A DNA stretch of 64,000 bases, taken from the NCBI GenBank assembly GCA_011053005.1, contig DRHW01000005.1, positions 62,001 through 126,000 on the forward strand. The letters are read 5' to 3'. Origin of the DNA: Methylophaga sp. (GTDB lineage: Bacteria > Pseudomonadota > Gammaproteobacteria > Nitrosococcales > Methylophagaceae). Made by a program: the position numbers and the translations under genes. This document shows, one piece after another, positions 56,081-64,000 of this stretch (position 1 is its first letter; every line of letters begins with the position of its first letter). The notes under the pieces were generated by a model. The model made no database searches. It was not told where the DNA came from and saw only the letters and a list, made by a program, of their open reading frames with translations.

Positions 56081-57375
56081 ATCTACACATAAAAAATGGT
56101 CGCGTCATTGATCCAGCAAACCAACTTGATGCCCAACACGATATTTTTATTCGTGATGGCAAAATTATCTCTATAAGCACGTATCTTGATGGTTTCATTG
56201 CCGATCAAACTATTGACGCCTCAGGCTTGATTGTTTGCCCGGGTTTAGTTGATTTAAATGCCCGTCTTCGAGAACCTGGGCAAGAACATACCGCTACGAT
56301 AGAAAGTGAAACCTGTGCTGCCGTTGCAGGCGGTATCACATCATTATGCATTCCACCTGATACCGATCCGGTTATTGATACGCCAGCGGTTGTAGAGCTC
56401 ATTGAAGATCGTGCTAAAAAATCAGGTCGTGCAATGGTTTATACCATCGGCGCGTTGACCCAAAAATTGCAAGGTGAACTACTCACCGAAATGGCAGCAT
56501 TAAAAAAGGCTGGCTGCATTGGTGTTAGCAATGGCCTTTCACCGATTAAAAACAGTCTCATTCTTCGTCGAGCAATGGAGTATGCCGCGACATTAGATCT
56601 GACTTTATTTATTAATGCCGTCGATCCTTGGCTACAAGGTAACGGCTGTGTACATGAAGGGGCGATTAGTGCCAGACTCGGCCTCACCGGCATTCCAGAA
56701 ACAGCTGAAACGGTAGCCGTAGCACGTGATCTGTTATTGATAGAACTAACTGGAGTACGCGCTCACTTTCACAATATCTCCTGCGGAAAAACTGTTCAGT
56801 TAATTAAAGATGCACAAAATAAAGGCTTAGCGGTTACTGCTGATGTCAGTGCTCATCACCTGCATCTTAGTGAACATGATATTGGTAACTACGACACGCT
56901 GAGTCATGTGATGCCACCATTACGCAGTATTCGCGATCGTGAACAATTACAACAAGGCTTACGTGAGGGCATTATTTGTGCGATCAGCTCCCATCATCAA
57001 CCTCTAGATAATGATGCAAAACTAGGCCCTTTTGCAGAAACAATGCCCGGAATATCCGGACTAGAAACATTATTAGCCTTAACAATGAAACTGGTCGATG
57101 ATGAGGAGATTACACTTAATCATGCGATTGCTAGTTTGACCTCTCATCCTGCTGACATTCTTGGTATTAAGGCAGGCCAACTGAAAGTAGGTGTACAAGC
57201 AGATATTTGTATTTTTAATCCGAATATTTACGATGAATGCCAGCCCTCGACCTTTGTAAGCGCAGGTAAAAATAGTCCTTTTTCTGGCTGGTTATTCAAT
57301 AATAAAGTAAGTCATACTATATTTAATGGCAAACTGGTCTTTGAGCAGGATAAAATTGATCGGATTACGGTCTAA
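56077..57375 (+). CDS. pyrC': Inactive dihydroorotase-like subunit of aspartate carbamoyltransferase (PyrC')
   Basis: A 432-residue dihydroorotase homologue. True enzymes have a DxHxHLR metal site; here the segment reads [11 protein letters not shown] (about 59-69), so both histidines are gone. Later metal-site positions are also changed (for example SAHHLHLSE is kept, but no carbamoylated lysine block is evident). In Pseudomonas the same degenerate protein, PyrC' or PyrX, is needed for the PyrB dodecamer but has no activity. Thus an active pyrC must lie elsewhere in the genome. It is last in the coupled pyr run. Confidence 0.9.
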   Translation: MNLHIKNGRVIDPANQLDAQHDIFIRDGKIISISTYLDGFIADQTIDASGLIVCPGLVDLNARLREPGQEHTATIESETCAAVAGGITSLCIPPDTDPVIDTPAVVELIEDRAKKSGRAMVYTIGALTQKLQGELLTEMAALKKAGCIGVSNGLSPIKNSLILRRAMEYAATLDLTLFINAVDPWLQGNGCVHEGAISARLGLTGIPETAETVAVARDLLLIELTGVRAHFHNISCGKTVQLIKDAQNKGLAVTADVSAHHLHLSEHDIGNYDTLSHVMPPLRSIRDREQLQQGLREGIICAISSHHQPLDNDAKLGPFAETMPGISGLETLLALTMKLVDDEEITLNHAIASLTSHPADILGIKAGQLKVGVQADICIFNPNIYDECQPSTFVSAGKNSPFSGWLFNNKVSHTIFNGKLVFEQDKIDRITV

Positions 57376-57418
57376 TTGCCAAAATGATCTCAAATTTATA
57401 ATTATAAGGATTGATAAT

Positions 57419-57883
57419 ATGAATACTAAAAAATTAGCTGCATTAATCATCATGTCGAGTTCACTCACAATCAGTGGCTGTGCAAGCAGCTTGCAAGGTG
57501 ATACTTATTCACGCGATGATGCTCGCCAAGTACAAAACGTACAATACGGCACCGTCGACTCGCTTCGCATGGTAGTGATTGAAGGTACTAAAACGCCTAT
57601 TGGTGCAGCAGCAGGTGCCGTTGTTGGTGGTGTTGCAGGTAGCAGCGTCGGCGGTGGCAAAGGCTCAATCATTGCGGGTGTGCTTGGTGCGGTAGCGGGT
57701 GGTTTAGTCGGAAGCGCAGCTGAAGAAGGCATTACAAAAGAACAAGGTGTTGAATTGGTTATTCGTAAAAGTGATGGCCAAACGATTTCGGTTGTTCAAC
57801 AATACGAGCCTAACAATCCATTCCAAGTGGGTGATCGAGTACGTTTAATGTCGCTTAATGGTGAAGTTCGAGTCACTCGATAA
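57419..57883 (+). CDS. Glycine-zipper outer-membrane lipoprotein (SlyB/17-kDa antigen type)
   Basis: A 154-residue lipoprotein. ATG 57419 has AAGGA nine bases upstream and is preferred over an ORF start 31 codons earlier inside pyrC'. The lipobox is ISGC (C20 lipidated). The middle is a Gly/Ala-rich zipper (GAAAGAVVGGVAGSSVGGGKGS to GGLVGSA, about 82-120), as in SlyB and the rickettsial 17-kDa antigen. A C-terminal soluble domain (DGQTISVVQQ, FQVGDRVRL) follows. Such proteins help outer-membrane integrity. Confidence 0.88.
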   Translation: MNTKKLAALIIMSSSLTISGCASSLQGDTYSRDDARQVQNVQYGTVDSLRMVVIEGTKTPIGAAAGAVVGGVAGSSVGGGKGSIIAGVLGAVAGGLVGSAAEEGITKEQGVELVIRKSDGQTISVVQQYEPNNPFQVGDRVRLMSLNGEVRVTR

Positions 57884-57900
57884 GCTTTCGAGTAAATCGT

Positions 57901-58080
57901 ATGATCGTAATAAACAGACTGTTAGCATTTCCAATGGCGTTATTTTTTCTCATAACCCTCTCGGCCTGCTCACCAGAAGTCGGTAGCGATCAATGGTGTG
58001 CAGATATGAAAGCTACACCATCGGGCGACTGGAGCATGAATCAAGCGGCAGATTTTGCCAAACACTGTATGTTGAAATAA
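57901..58080 (+). CDS. DUF3012-like small lipoprotein
   Basis: A 59-residue protein, short enough to be missed by ORF cut-offs. It has a signal with lipobox LSAC (C23), followed by SPEVGSDQWCADMKATPSGDW then MNQAADFAKHC, matching the DUF3012 pattern of small lipoproteins. Two further cysteines could form a disulfide. It lies 17 bases after the glycine-zipper lipoprotein and five bases before the HAD hydrolase gene, so it belongs to that run. Function unknown. Confidence 0.75.
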   Translation: MIVINRLLAFPMALFFLITLSACSPEVGSDQWCADMKATPSGDWSMNQAADFAKHCMLK

Positions 58081-58085
58081 AGCCG

Positions 58086-58838
58086 ATGTCTAATACCAAA
58101 CTATATGCATTTGATTTCGATGGTGTTATCTGTGATAGCGCCATCGAAACAGGAATAACTGGCTGGAAAGTTGCCTGCCAACTATGGCCAGATATGCCGA
58201 CAGAAACACCGCTCGGTATACTTGAAAAATTCCGGCAAGTTAGACCCGTGATGGAAACGGGCTATGAAGCGATTTTGATCATGCGTAAGCTTTTTGAAGG
58301 TATTACTCCCCAGCTTTTATTAGAGCAATTTAAAACGCAGATTAAAACGATTATTAGGCGAGATGAACTTAGTATTGCGGGCCTAAAACGTCGCTTTGGT
58401 GAGCAGCGTGATAAATGGATAGAGGCGCATCTTGATGAATGGATCATGATGAATCCTTTGTTTGAGGGCGTAGCAGAAAAGCTCCGCCAAATTGATCATG
58501 CTTTTACTTATATCATCACTACCAAACAAGAACGCTTTGTAAGCAAAATACTCAAAGCGAATAACATTATATTTCCTGCCGAACGTATCTATGGTTTAGA
58601 TCGCGACCTAAGCAAACAACAAGTTCTTGCTGATTTGTCAAAACGTCACCGTAATCAACAAATTATGTTTGTAGAAGATAGACTGCCGACACTACTCGAT
58701 GTGATTAATGATGATCGTTTATCAGAGGTGCAATTATATTTTGCTGATTGGGGTTACAACACCGACCAAGATAAAAAATCAGCAAAACAACACGCTACAA
58801 TAACAACAATTAACCTTGCTGAAATGCTTGTTTTATAA
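58086..58838 (+). CDS. HAD-superfamily hydrolase
   Basis: A 250-residue haloacid-dehalogenase-type phosphatase. Motif I is AFDFDGVICDS (nucleophile D9, acid D11), motif II is the TT of YIITTKQ, and motif IV is FVEDRLPT (acidic pair). A helical cap (about 20-130) lies after motif I, as in C1-type members. The likely start is ATG 58086; a longer in-frame reading from 57993 overlaps the small lipoprotein gene in another frame and lacks homology. Substrate unknown. Confidence 0.9.
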   Translation: MSNTKLYAFDFDGVICDSAIETGITGWKVACQLWPDMPTETPLGILEKFRQVRPVMETGYEAILIMRKLFEGITPQLLLEQFKTQIKTIIRRDELSIAGLKRRFGEQRDKWIEAHLDEWIMMNPLFEGVAEKLRQIDHAFTYIITTKQERFVSKILKANNIIFPAERIYGLDRDLSKQQVLADLSKRHRNQQIMFVEDRLPTLLDVINDDRLSEVQLYFADWGYNTDQDKKSAKQHATITTINLAEMLVL

Positions 58839-58952
58839 GATATAAATAATGTAATCCAATGTTAATGCAGATCGTTTGAACAAGACGAATCAGCGAGCAT
58901 TAACATTCGTTTATCTGCCGTTGTGATTGCAAGCCCTTTGAGTAAACAGACC

Positions 58953-60020
58953 ATGCCTTACGTTCGCTTATTATTTCTAGCAGCTGCCCTAATAATGATG
59001 ACGGCTTGTACAGAACAATCAGCACCAGCCGAAAAGGTCGCTAAGCCTCATCTTGTTGAAATAATTACCGCCAAAAGCCAAAACTTGAATCTTCAACGTG
59101 AACGTAACGGCACACTGACAGCATTACGCGAAATTCAAATTTATAATCAAGAAGAAGGTCAAATTACCGCTTTGCCTTTTTATGAAAATGACCAAGTCAA
59201 AAAAGGCGATATTGTTGCCAAACTCGATGACCGTTTACTCAAAGCCCAGTTAGAACGCACCCAAGCATTACGACGCAAAGCCGAAGAAGATCTAAAACGT
59301 TTTAAAAACTTGGGAGATCGAGGTTTAACCCCCAAGACTGAAATCACCCGCGTAGAAACTGAACTTGCAGTTGCCAAAGCCGATGAACATGCCCTATTAA
59401 CACGTTTAGATTACACAGTGATCCGCGCACCGATATCAGGCATCGTTAGCCAACGACTCAGCGAACAAGGCAATATTGCAGAGCGTTATACGCATTTATT
59501 AACACTATCCGATCAAAGTTCGCTAATAACTGAAGTCGCGGTATCAGAATTGCTCATTAATAAATTGCATGTTGGTGACAAACCCGAACTTTCAATTGAT
59601 GCTTTAGGTGATCTCGATCCGCCTTTACACGGCACGATTACCCGTATTTACCCTAATCTTGATCCCTTTACACGCACCGGAACCGTTGAGATTACTCTCA
59701 ATCCTGTTCCTGCAGGTACCAGACCCGGTCAATTAGTGCGTGTTACGTTAAAAACTCAACAAGCCAAACGTTTATTGATTCCTTTCACATCACTTCGACG
59801 CTCTACCAAGGGTGATTATGTCTTCACTATCGATAATGATAAAAAAGCCCAAATTACGCCAGTCGTCACCGGTTTAAACGTGAATGATCAAGTTGAAATT
59901 CTTAGCGGCCTACAAGAAGGTGCGGCTGTCGTTGTACGTGGTTATACCAATCTGCATGCAGGTAAAACCGTGACTATTGTGAATATACCAACGCTCGTAC
60001 AGAAAACGCCCAATGAATAA
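58953..60020 (+). CDS. RND efflux periplasmic adaptor (membrane-fusion protein)
   Basis: A 355-residue adaptor from ATG 58953 (a GTG ten codons earlier is weaker). The signal ends in lipobox MTAC (C19), so it is a lipoprotein. It has the MFP order: barrel-sandwich half (about 50-85, EIQIYNQEEGQITALPFYENDQVKKGDIVAKLDD), helical hairpin (about 86-140), second sandwich half (VIRAPISGIVSQRL), and beta-barrel (VRVTLKTQQAKRLLIP). It overlaps the permease gene by eight bases. Confidence 0.92.
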   Translation: MPYVRLLFLAAALIMMTACTEQSAPAEKVAKPHLVEIITAKSQNLNLQRERNGTLTALREIQIYNQEEGQITALPFYENDQVKKGDIVAKLDDRLLKAQLERTQALRRKAEEDLKRFKNLGDRGLTPKTEITRVETELAVAKADEHALLTRLDYTVIRAPISGIVSQRLSEQGNIAERYTHLLTLSDQSSLITEVAVSELLINKLHVGDKPELSIDALGDLDPPLHGTITRIYPNLDPFTRTGTVEITLNPVPAGTRPGQLVRVTLKTQQAKRLLIPFTSLRRSTKGDYVFTIDNDKKAQITPVVTGLNVNDQVEILSGLQEGAAVVVRGYTNLHAGKTVTIVNIPTLVQKTPNE

Positions 60021-63000
60021 AAGCAGTATCGCTGCATGGTCGATTCGCCATCCAATAGGCGTCAGCATGCTTGCCTTAACGGTTGTCATCATCGGCTTTT
60101 TTAGCCTCACGCGTCTAGCCATCGATCTATTGCCACAAATTATCTACCCCGAGGTTCGGGTTCGTATTATTGATAATGGCGTGCCAGCATCCGTATTAGA
60201 AGATAGCGTAACGCGACAACTTGAAGAGCAATTGGCAATCACCGAAGATTTGATTGGTATTCAATCTCATACTGAACGTGGCATAGCGACCGTGGATCTG
60301 TCATTTGATTATGGCAAAGATATTGATATTGCACTGCGCGATGCCAGTACAAGGCTTGATAGAGCAAAACGGTTTTTACCCGATACGATTGATCCACCGA
60401 CTATTTATAAGCTCGATCCCTCGCAAATTCCTGTTATGGAGTTTGTCATTAGCTCGGAATTACGAGGTGAAACCGAGCTGCGAAGCTGGGTGGATGATGT
60501 ATTTAGTAAATGGTTTATCAATGTATCCGGTGTTGCGTCAGCGGAAGTCGGTGGCGGCCTGATTCGTGAGATTCAAGTTATCCCCGATCAACAGCGCTTG
60601 GCAGGTATCGGTTTAAGTTATAAAGACATTATTGACGCGCTGCAAACGTCAAATAAAGATGAGGCAATGGGTCGATTGCAAATGCCGGCCCATGAAATAA
60701 CAGGACGCATTACGGGTCGCTTAAAAGACATTAATGATATTAAAAACCTCGCTATTGCTCATAATGCAGGCAATACCGTTTATTTAAGTGATGTAGCTCA
60801 AATCGTCGACACCCATGTTGAAGAACGTATAAAAGTACGCGCTGATGGTGTCAGTGGCGTCAAACTGTCGATACAAAAACAACCTACCGCCAATACAACA
60901 GCTGTAGTTGAGGCCGTGAAAGAACGACTGGATTGGCTTAAAGCACAAAAAATTCTACCTGATGATGTCACACTCACAACGGTCAGTGATCAATCAATCT
61001 ATATAGTGCAATCGCTTAAAAATGCTAGCTGGTCAGCGATAACAGGCGCATTTTTAGCGATGGCAGTGGTGTATCTTTTTCTTGGTAATTTACGCCGCAC
61101 GCTGATTATTGGCAGCGCGATACCTATTGCCATCATGTTTACCTTTGTATTAATGGCGCTAGGTGGACTAACACTCAATATCATGACACTGGGTGGTTTG
61201 GCACTCGGTGTCGGCATGTTGGTCGATAATACGATTGTAATGTTAGAAAACATTTATCGACATCAAAGAGAGAATACCGATTCCTTCGTTGCAAGTACTG
61301 AGGGCGCTAACGAAGTGACTAGTGCGATCATCGCTTCTACATCAACCAATTTATCTGCCGTTTTGCCCTTTTTGTTTATTGGTGGCCTGACAGGGCTATT
61401 GTTTAGCGAATTAATATTTACCATCTCAGCGGCTATTTTTGCTTCGATGATCATTGCTGTGACCATCGTGCCGGCTTATGCCGCCAAAGTAACAAACATT
61501 AAAACCAATCGAGTGAGGCATGTTATCGATAGTGGCGTTGATCGATTGCAGCGAGCTTATGCAAGCAGTATTGGTGCTTTATTACGATTTCGTTGGTTGG
61601 TTATTTTGAGCTTTATTATTGGCTTAGGATTCAGTATTCCTGTTTTCCTAAGTGGTAAACACATTGTGTTGCCCAATTTAGATAACGGCAATATCACCGT
61701 TAAAATAACGGGCGATACCGGTGTTTCATTAGCGGAAATGGATCAAAAAACTAAGCTGATTGAAGCTCTATTTGCCAAACAAGCAGAAACAGAAACGGTT
61801 TATAGCTTGGTCGGTGGCTCAGTATATGGACGTTCACAGCGAGAAACGCCAAGTGAAGCCAGTATTACTGTGCAATTAAAACCGCTGTCAGTGCGCCAAA
61901 TCAGCAGTGGTGACTGGATTAACCGGATGGATAAACTGATTGCAGAACAACAATTAGCAGGTTTTGATGTTCGGATGACGCAACGAGGTATACGCGGTAT
62001 TCGCACTAATAAAGGCGATGAAGATATTAGCTTACGACTACAAGGCGCTAACGAGATTGAACTTAAAAAACTCGCCGACGACATTGCTGAAAAAATGCGC
62101 CTGATTCCCGGCATTACTAACGTTGCCCATTCAGCGGAAGATGAACAGTTTGAACTAGCGATGACGATTGACCGCGAACGTGCGGCGAGCTTAGGCGTGA
62201 ACTTACAAGACATCAAACAGGCGACTCAAATCGCATTACAAGGTGTTGTGGTCAGTGATTATCTTGACGATGATAAAAGCTATGACATCCGACTTAAGCT
62301 GGCTGAAAATGAGATAAAAAGTCCGCAGGATATGGAGTCAATTTTATTATTTCCTGCCAAAGACAATACGGGTCCGATTTACCTTGGCACGGTTGCTAAT
62401 ATTGAGTTACTCAAATCACCCATAAGTATTTTGCGTGATAATCAAATGCGTATTGTTGAACTAACCGCCTCATTGAGTGATGGCAATACACTTGGCGAAG
62501 CATTAAATTCACTTTCTGAACTACGGGCGAATATTACATTACCTAAGGGTTACACCCTTTATGATGGTGGTTCGCAAAAAGCCCTGCAAGATCAACAGCG
62601 ATTAACGGAAGTATTATTGTTGCTTGCCCTGTTTTTAGTGTTCGTGGTGATGGCCGTTCAATATGAATCATTACTCAATCCATTGATCATTATTCTCAGT
62701 GTGCCATTTTCAGCAATAGGTATCGCCTTAGCGATCGATACATTAGCACTTCCATTATCAATGCCTGTTTGGCTGGGCATGATCATGTTGGTCGGTATCG
62801 TGGTCAATAATGCGATTTTGCTGGTTGAATATATAGAAATCGAGCGAGATACAGGCAAAGATATCAGCGCATCTATCGTCGCAGCGGCTCGTTTACGACT
62901 TCGCCCAATTTTAATGACAACACTCAGTACCGTTGTCGGCATGATACCGTTGGCATTGGGCTGGGGAGAAGGCGCCGAAATGTTACAACCCTTAGCTGTT

Positions 63001-63120
63001 ACTGTTGTTTGGGGCTTAACATTTTCAATGTTGGTCAGTTTATTAATGGTGCCTGTTATGTACCATTTATTGCATTCGTTTAAGACGCGTAATAAGCAAA
63101 AAACACTTATCGCTGGTTAA
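60013..63120 (+). CDS. RND efflux permease
   Basis: A 1035-residue inner-membrane resistance-nodulation-division pump, proton-driven, with the usual twelve helices and two large periplasmic loops (about 35-330 and 560-860). Family blocks are SIRHPIGVSMLALTVVIIG in helix 1, GGLALGVGMLVDNTIVMLENI in helix 4 (the proton-relay aspartates), and GIVVNNAILLVEYIE in helix 10. No outer-membrane channel follows, so a shared TolC-type protein is likely. Substrate unknown. It converges on the esterase gene. Confidence 0.94.
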   Translation: MNKSSIAAWSIRHPIGVSMLALTVVIIGFFSLTRLAIDLLPQIIYPEVRVRIIDNGVPASVLEDSVTRQLEEQLAITEDLIGIQSHTERGIATVDLSFDYGKDIDIALRDASTRLDRAKRFLPDTIDPPTIYKLDPSQIPVMEFVISSELRGETELRSWVDDVFSKWFINVSGVASAEVGGGLIREIQVIPDQQRLAGIGLSYKDIIDALQTSNKDEAMGRLQMPAHEITGRITGRLKDINDIKNLAIAHNAGNTVYLSDVAQIVDTHVEERIKVRADGVSGVKLSIQKQPTANTTAVVEAVKERLDWLKAQKILPDDVTLTTVSDQSIYIVQSLKNASWSAITGAFLAMAVVYLFLGNLRRTLIIGSAIPIAIMFTFVLMALGGLTLNIMTLGGLALGVGMLVDNTIVMLENIYRHQRENTDSFVASTEGANEVTSAIIASTSTNLSAVLPFLFIGGLTGLLFSELIFTISAAIFASMIIAVTIVPAYAAKVTNIKTNRVRHVIDSGVDRLQRAYASSIGALLRFRWLVILSFIIGLGFSIPVFLSGKHIVLPNLDNGNITVKITGDTGVSLAEMDQKTKLIEALFAKQAETETVYSLVGGSVYGRSQRETPSEASITVQLKPLSVRQISSGDWINRMDKLIAEQQLAGFDVRMTQRGIRGIRTNKGDEDISLRLQGANEIELKKLADDIAEKMRLIPGITNVAHSAEDEQFELAMTIDRERAASLGVNLQDIKQATQIALQGVVVSDYLDDDKSYDIRLKLAENEIKSPQDMESILLFPAKDNTGPIYLGTVANIELLKSPISILRDNQMRIVELTASLSDGNTLGEALNSLSELRANITLPKGYTLYDGGSQKALQDQQRLTEVLLLLALFLVFVVMAVQYESLLNPLIIILSVPFSAIGIALAIDTLALPLSMPVWLGMIMLVGIVVNNAILLVEYIEIERDTGKDISASIVAAARLRLRPILMTTLSTVVGMIPLALGWGEGAEMLQPLAVTVVWGLTFSMLVSLLMVPVMYHLLHSFKTRNKQKTLIAG

Positions 63121-63138
63121 TTAACGAGCCTTTACCCT

Positions 63139-64000
63139 TTACTTAGACGGTTCAGTCAATGCTCTGCCGTTATAATGATTATAAAAAGCTATCGCTTTAT
63201 TTTCTGCATCTCGTCCAAAGATAAACATCGAAATATGCCCCCATAACGGATGTAAATATAGCTCCGCTGGCACACCTGCTTTACGCAAAGCATTGTAGTA
63301 ATTAATCGACTGTTCTTTTTCGACTAATTGATCGCGTTTGCCATGATATAAAAATACCGGCGGATCTTCTGGCGAAACATGAGTAATCGGCGAAGATTCA
63401 CGGTAAAGCTGAGGATTTTCGTCTCGCTTAGCTCCTAAAAAAGGCACAATAATCGGGCTATTATTGTAAACACTCAGATCAGCTGGCGTACCTTCAGCAA
63501 CAACCGAGTGAATTTTTGGCAGCGGTGGCGATAAATTAAGTGTTTGTGCTTCGCCCGGTGTCACGCCAGCCACTAATGTCACCAAATGGGCGCCTGATGA
63601 GAAACCCCAAGCATTTAGCTTGTTTAAATCAAACTGATATTTTGCCGCATTATTTTGTATCCAGCGCAGCGCCATTTGTAGATCTTGAACGGGTGCGGGA
63701 TAAAGAAACTGAGGCACTAAACGATATTCAACATTCAAAACCGCGTAGCCATGTTCTGCCAATTTTCCTGATATAAAATTCATATCCGTGCGATCACGGT
63801 TTGACCATCCGCCACCATGTACCATCAAAACGACAGGCCAAGCCTTTACTTTGGATGGTAGTTTTCGTGGTAAATAAAGATCTGATGCTAGCGCTTTTGG
63901 CCAATCTTCCGGTGTGTAGATTATGTTTTCTATAACATCATAATGAGGGTCTTTGATCTCGTCATAGTTATATGACATACCAGGGGAATCGATATAGTTT
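63139..64000 (-). CDS. Alpha/beta-hydrolase esterase, 5' end beyond window edge
   Basis: An esterase of the hormone-sensitive-lipase/carboxylesterase type. The oxyanion motif is VHGGGW (residues 53-58 from ATG 63978), the nucleophile serine is in GFSSGAHL, the acid is D in HGKRDQLV and the histidine is in WGHISM. ATG 63978 has no ribosome site, and the frame is open through codons for YIDSPG up to the window edge. The gene therefore probably starts outside, perhaps with a signal or lipoprotein peptide. Confidence 0.85.
   Translation of the reverse strand, partial: NYIDSPGMSYNYDEIKDPHYDVIENIIYTPEDWPKALASDLYLPRKLPSKVKAWPVVLMVHGGGWSNRDRTDMNFISGKLAEHGYAVLNVEYRLVPQFLYPAPVQDLQMALRWIQNNAAKYQFDLNKLNAWGFSSGAHLVTLVAGVTPGEAQTLNLSPPLPKIHSVVAEGTPADLSVYNNSPIIVPFLGAKRDENPQLYRESSPITHVSPEDPPVFLYHGKRDQLVEKEQSINYYNALRKAGVPAELYLHPLWGHISMFIFGRDAENKAIAFYNHYNGRALTEPSK

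Overview
The window is chromosomal DNA from a gammaproteobacterium of fairly low G+C (about 40% by eye). The evidence is the gene order. hemA-prfA sits divergent to a TPR protein; topA-smg-dprA-LysM faces def-fmt-rsmB; trkA follows; and algH-ruvX-pyrR-pyrB-pyrC' ends in a metal-site-less dihydroorotase homologue. These blocks match those of Pseudomonas and its relatives. The genus cannot be named from sequence alone. I see no insertion sequence, prophage, CRISPR array or rRNA.

Layout: 1-5074 holds an edge-cut TPR protein gene, hemA-prfA (without prmC next to them), a Sel1 protein, a RIO-type kinase and two small proteins. 5111-7712 holds an FAD dehydrogenase and a DJ-1/PfpI protein. 8026-16477 is the most distinctive part: one tightly packed minus-strand operon of TonB-dependent receptor, two-propeller phytase, ExbB, ExbD, TonB and PhoX phosphatase. 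A Pho-box-like promoter precedes it and a terminator follows it. I read it as a self-contained phytate/organophosphate scavenging system. Divergent from it, behind a second and weaker Pho-box-like site, is a membrane GGDEF/AraC regulator pair. 18877-30098 holds a flavoprotein, tRNA-Met, PldA, a Bcr/CflA exporter, ArfB, a DUF188 protein, an arsR-gapdh-arsJ arsenate operon, an SH3/coiled-coil membrane protein, a thioredoxin-type ArsC and an EAL-CBS-GGDEF protein.

30191-39491 holds an O/P-type porin, fxsA, groES-groEL (with a sigma-32-like promoter and a 90-bp near-palindrome between the two chaperonin genes), an orphan DUF6602-like protein, a DUF2157 membrane protein, a SCO protein and murJ. 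39577-57375 is the conserved housekeeping core: topA, smg, dprA, LysM, cytochrome c, def, fmt, rsmB, DUF4390, an NtrY/NtrX-like pair whose regulator lacks the sigma-54 loop, trkA, algH, ruvX, pyrR, pyrB and pyrC'. 57419-64000 has two lipoproteins, a HAD hydrolase, an RND efflux pair and an edge-cut esterase.

How the genes fit together: the phosphate-scavenging operon, the phosphate-type porin and two arsenate-detoxification loci lie within about 24 kb. Arsenate enters cells through phosphate uptake, so this suggests a phosphate-poor habitat in which arsenate exposure accompanies phosphate hunger. That link is inference; the gene identities themselves are well supported.
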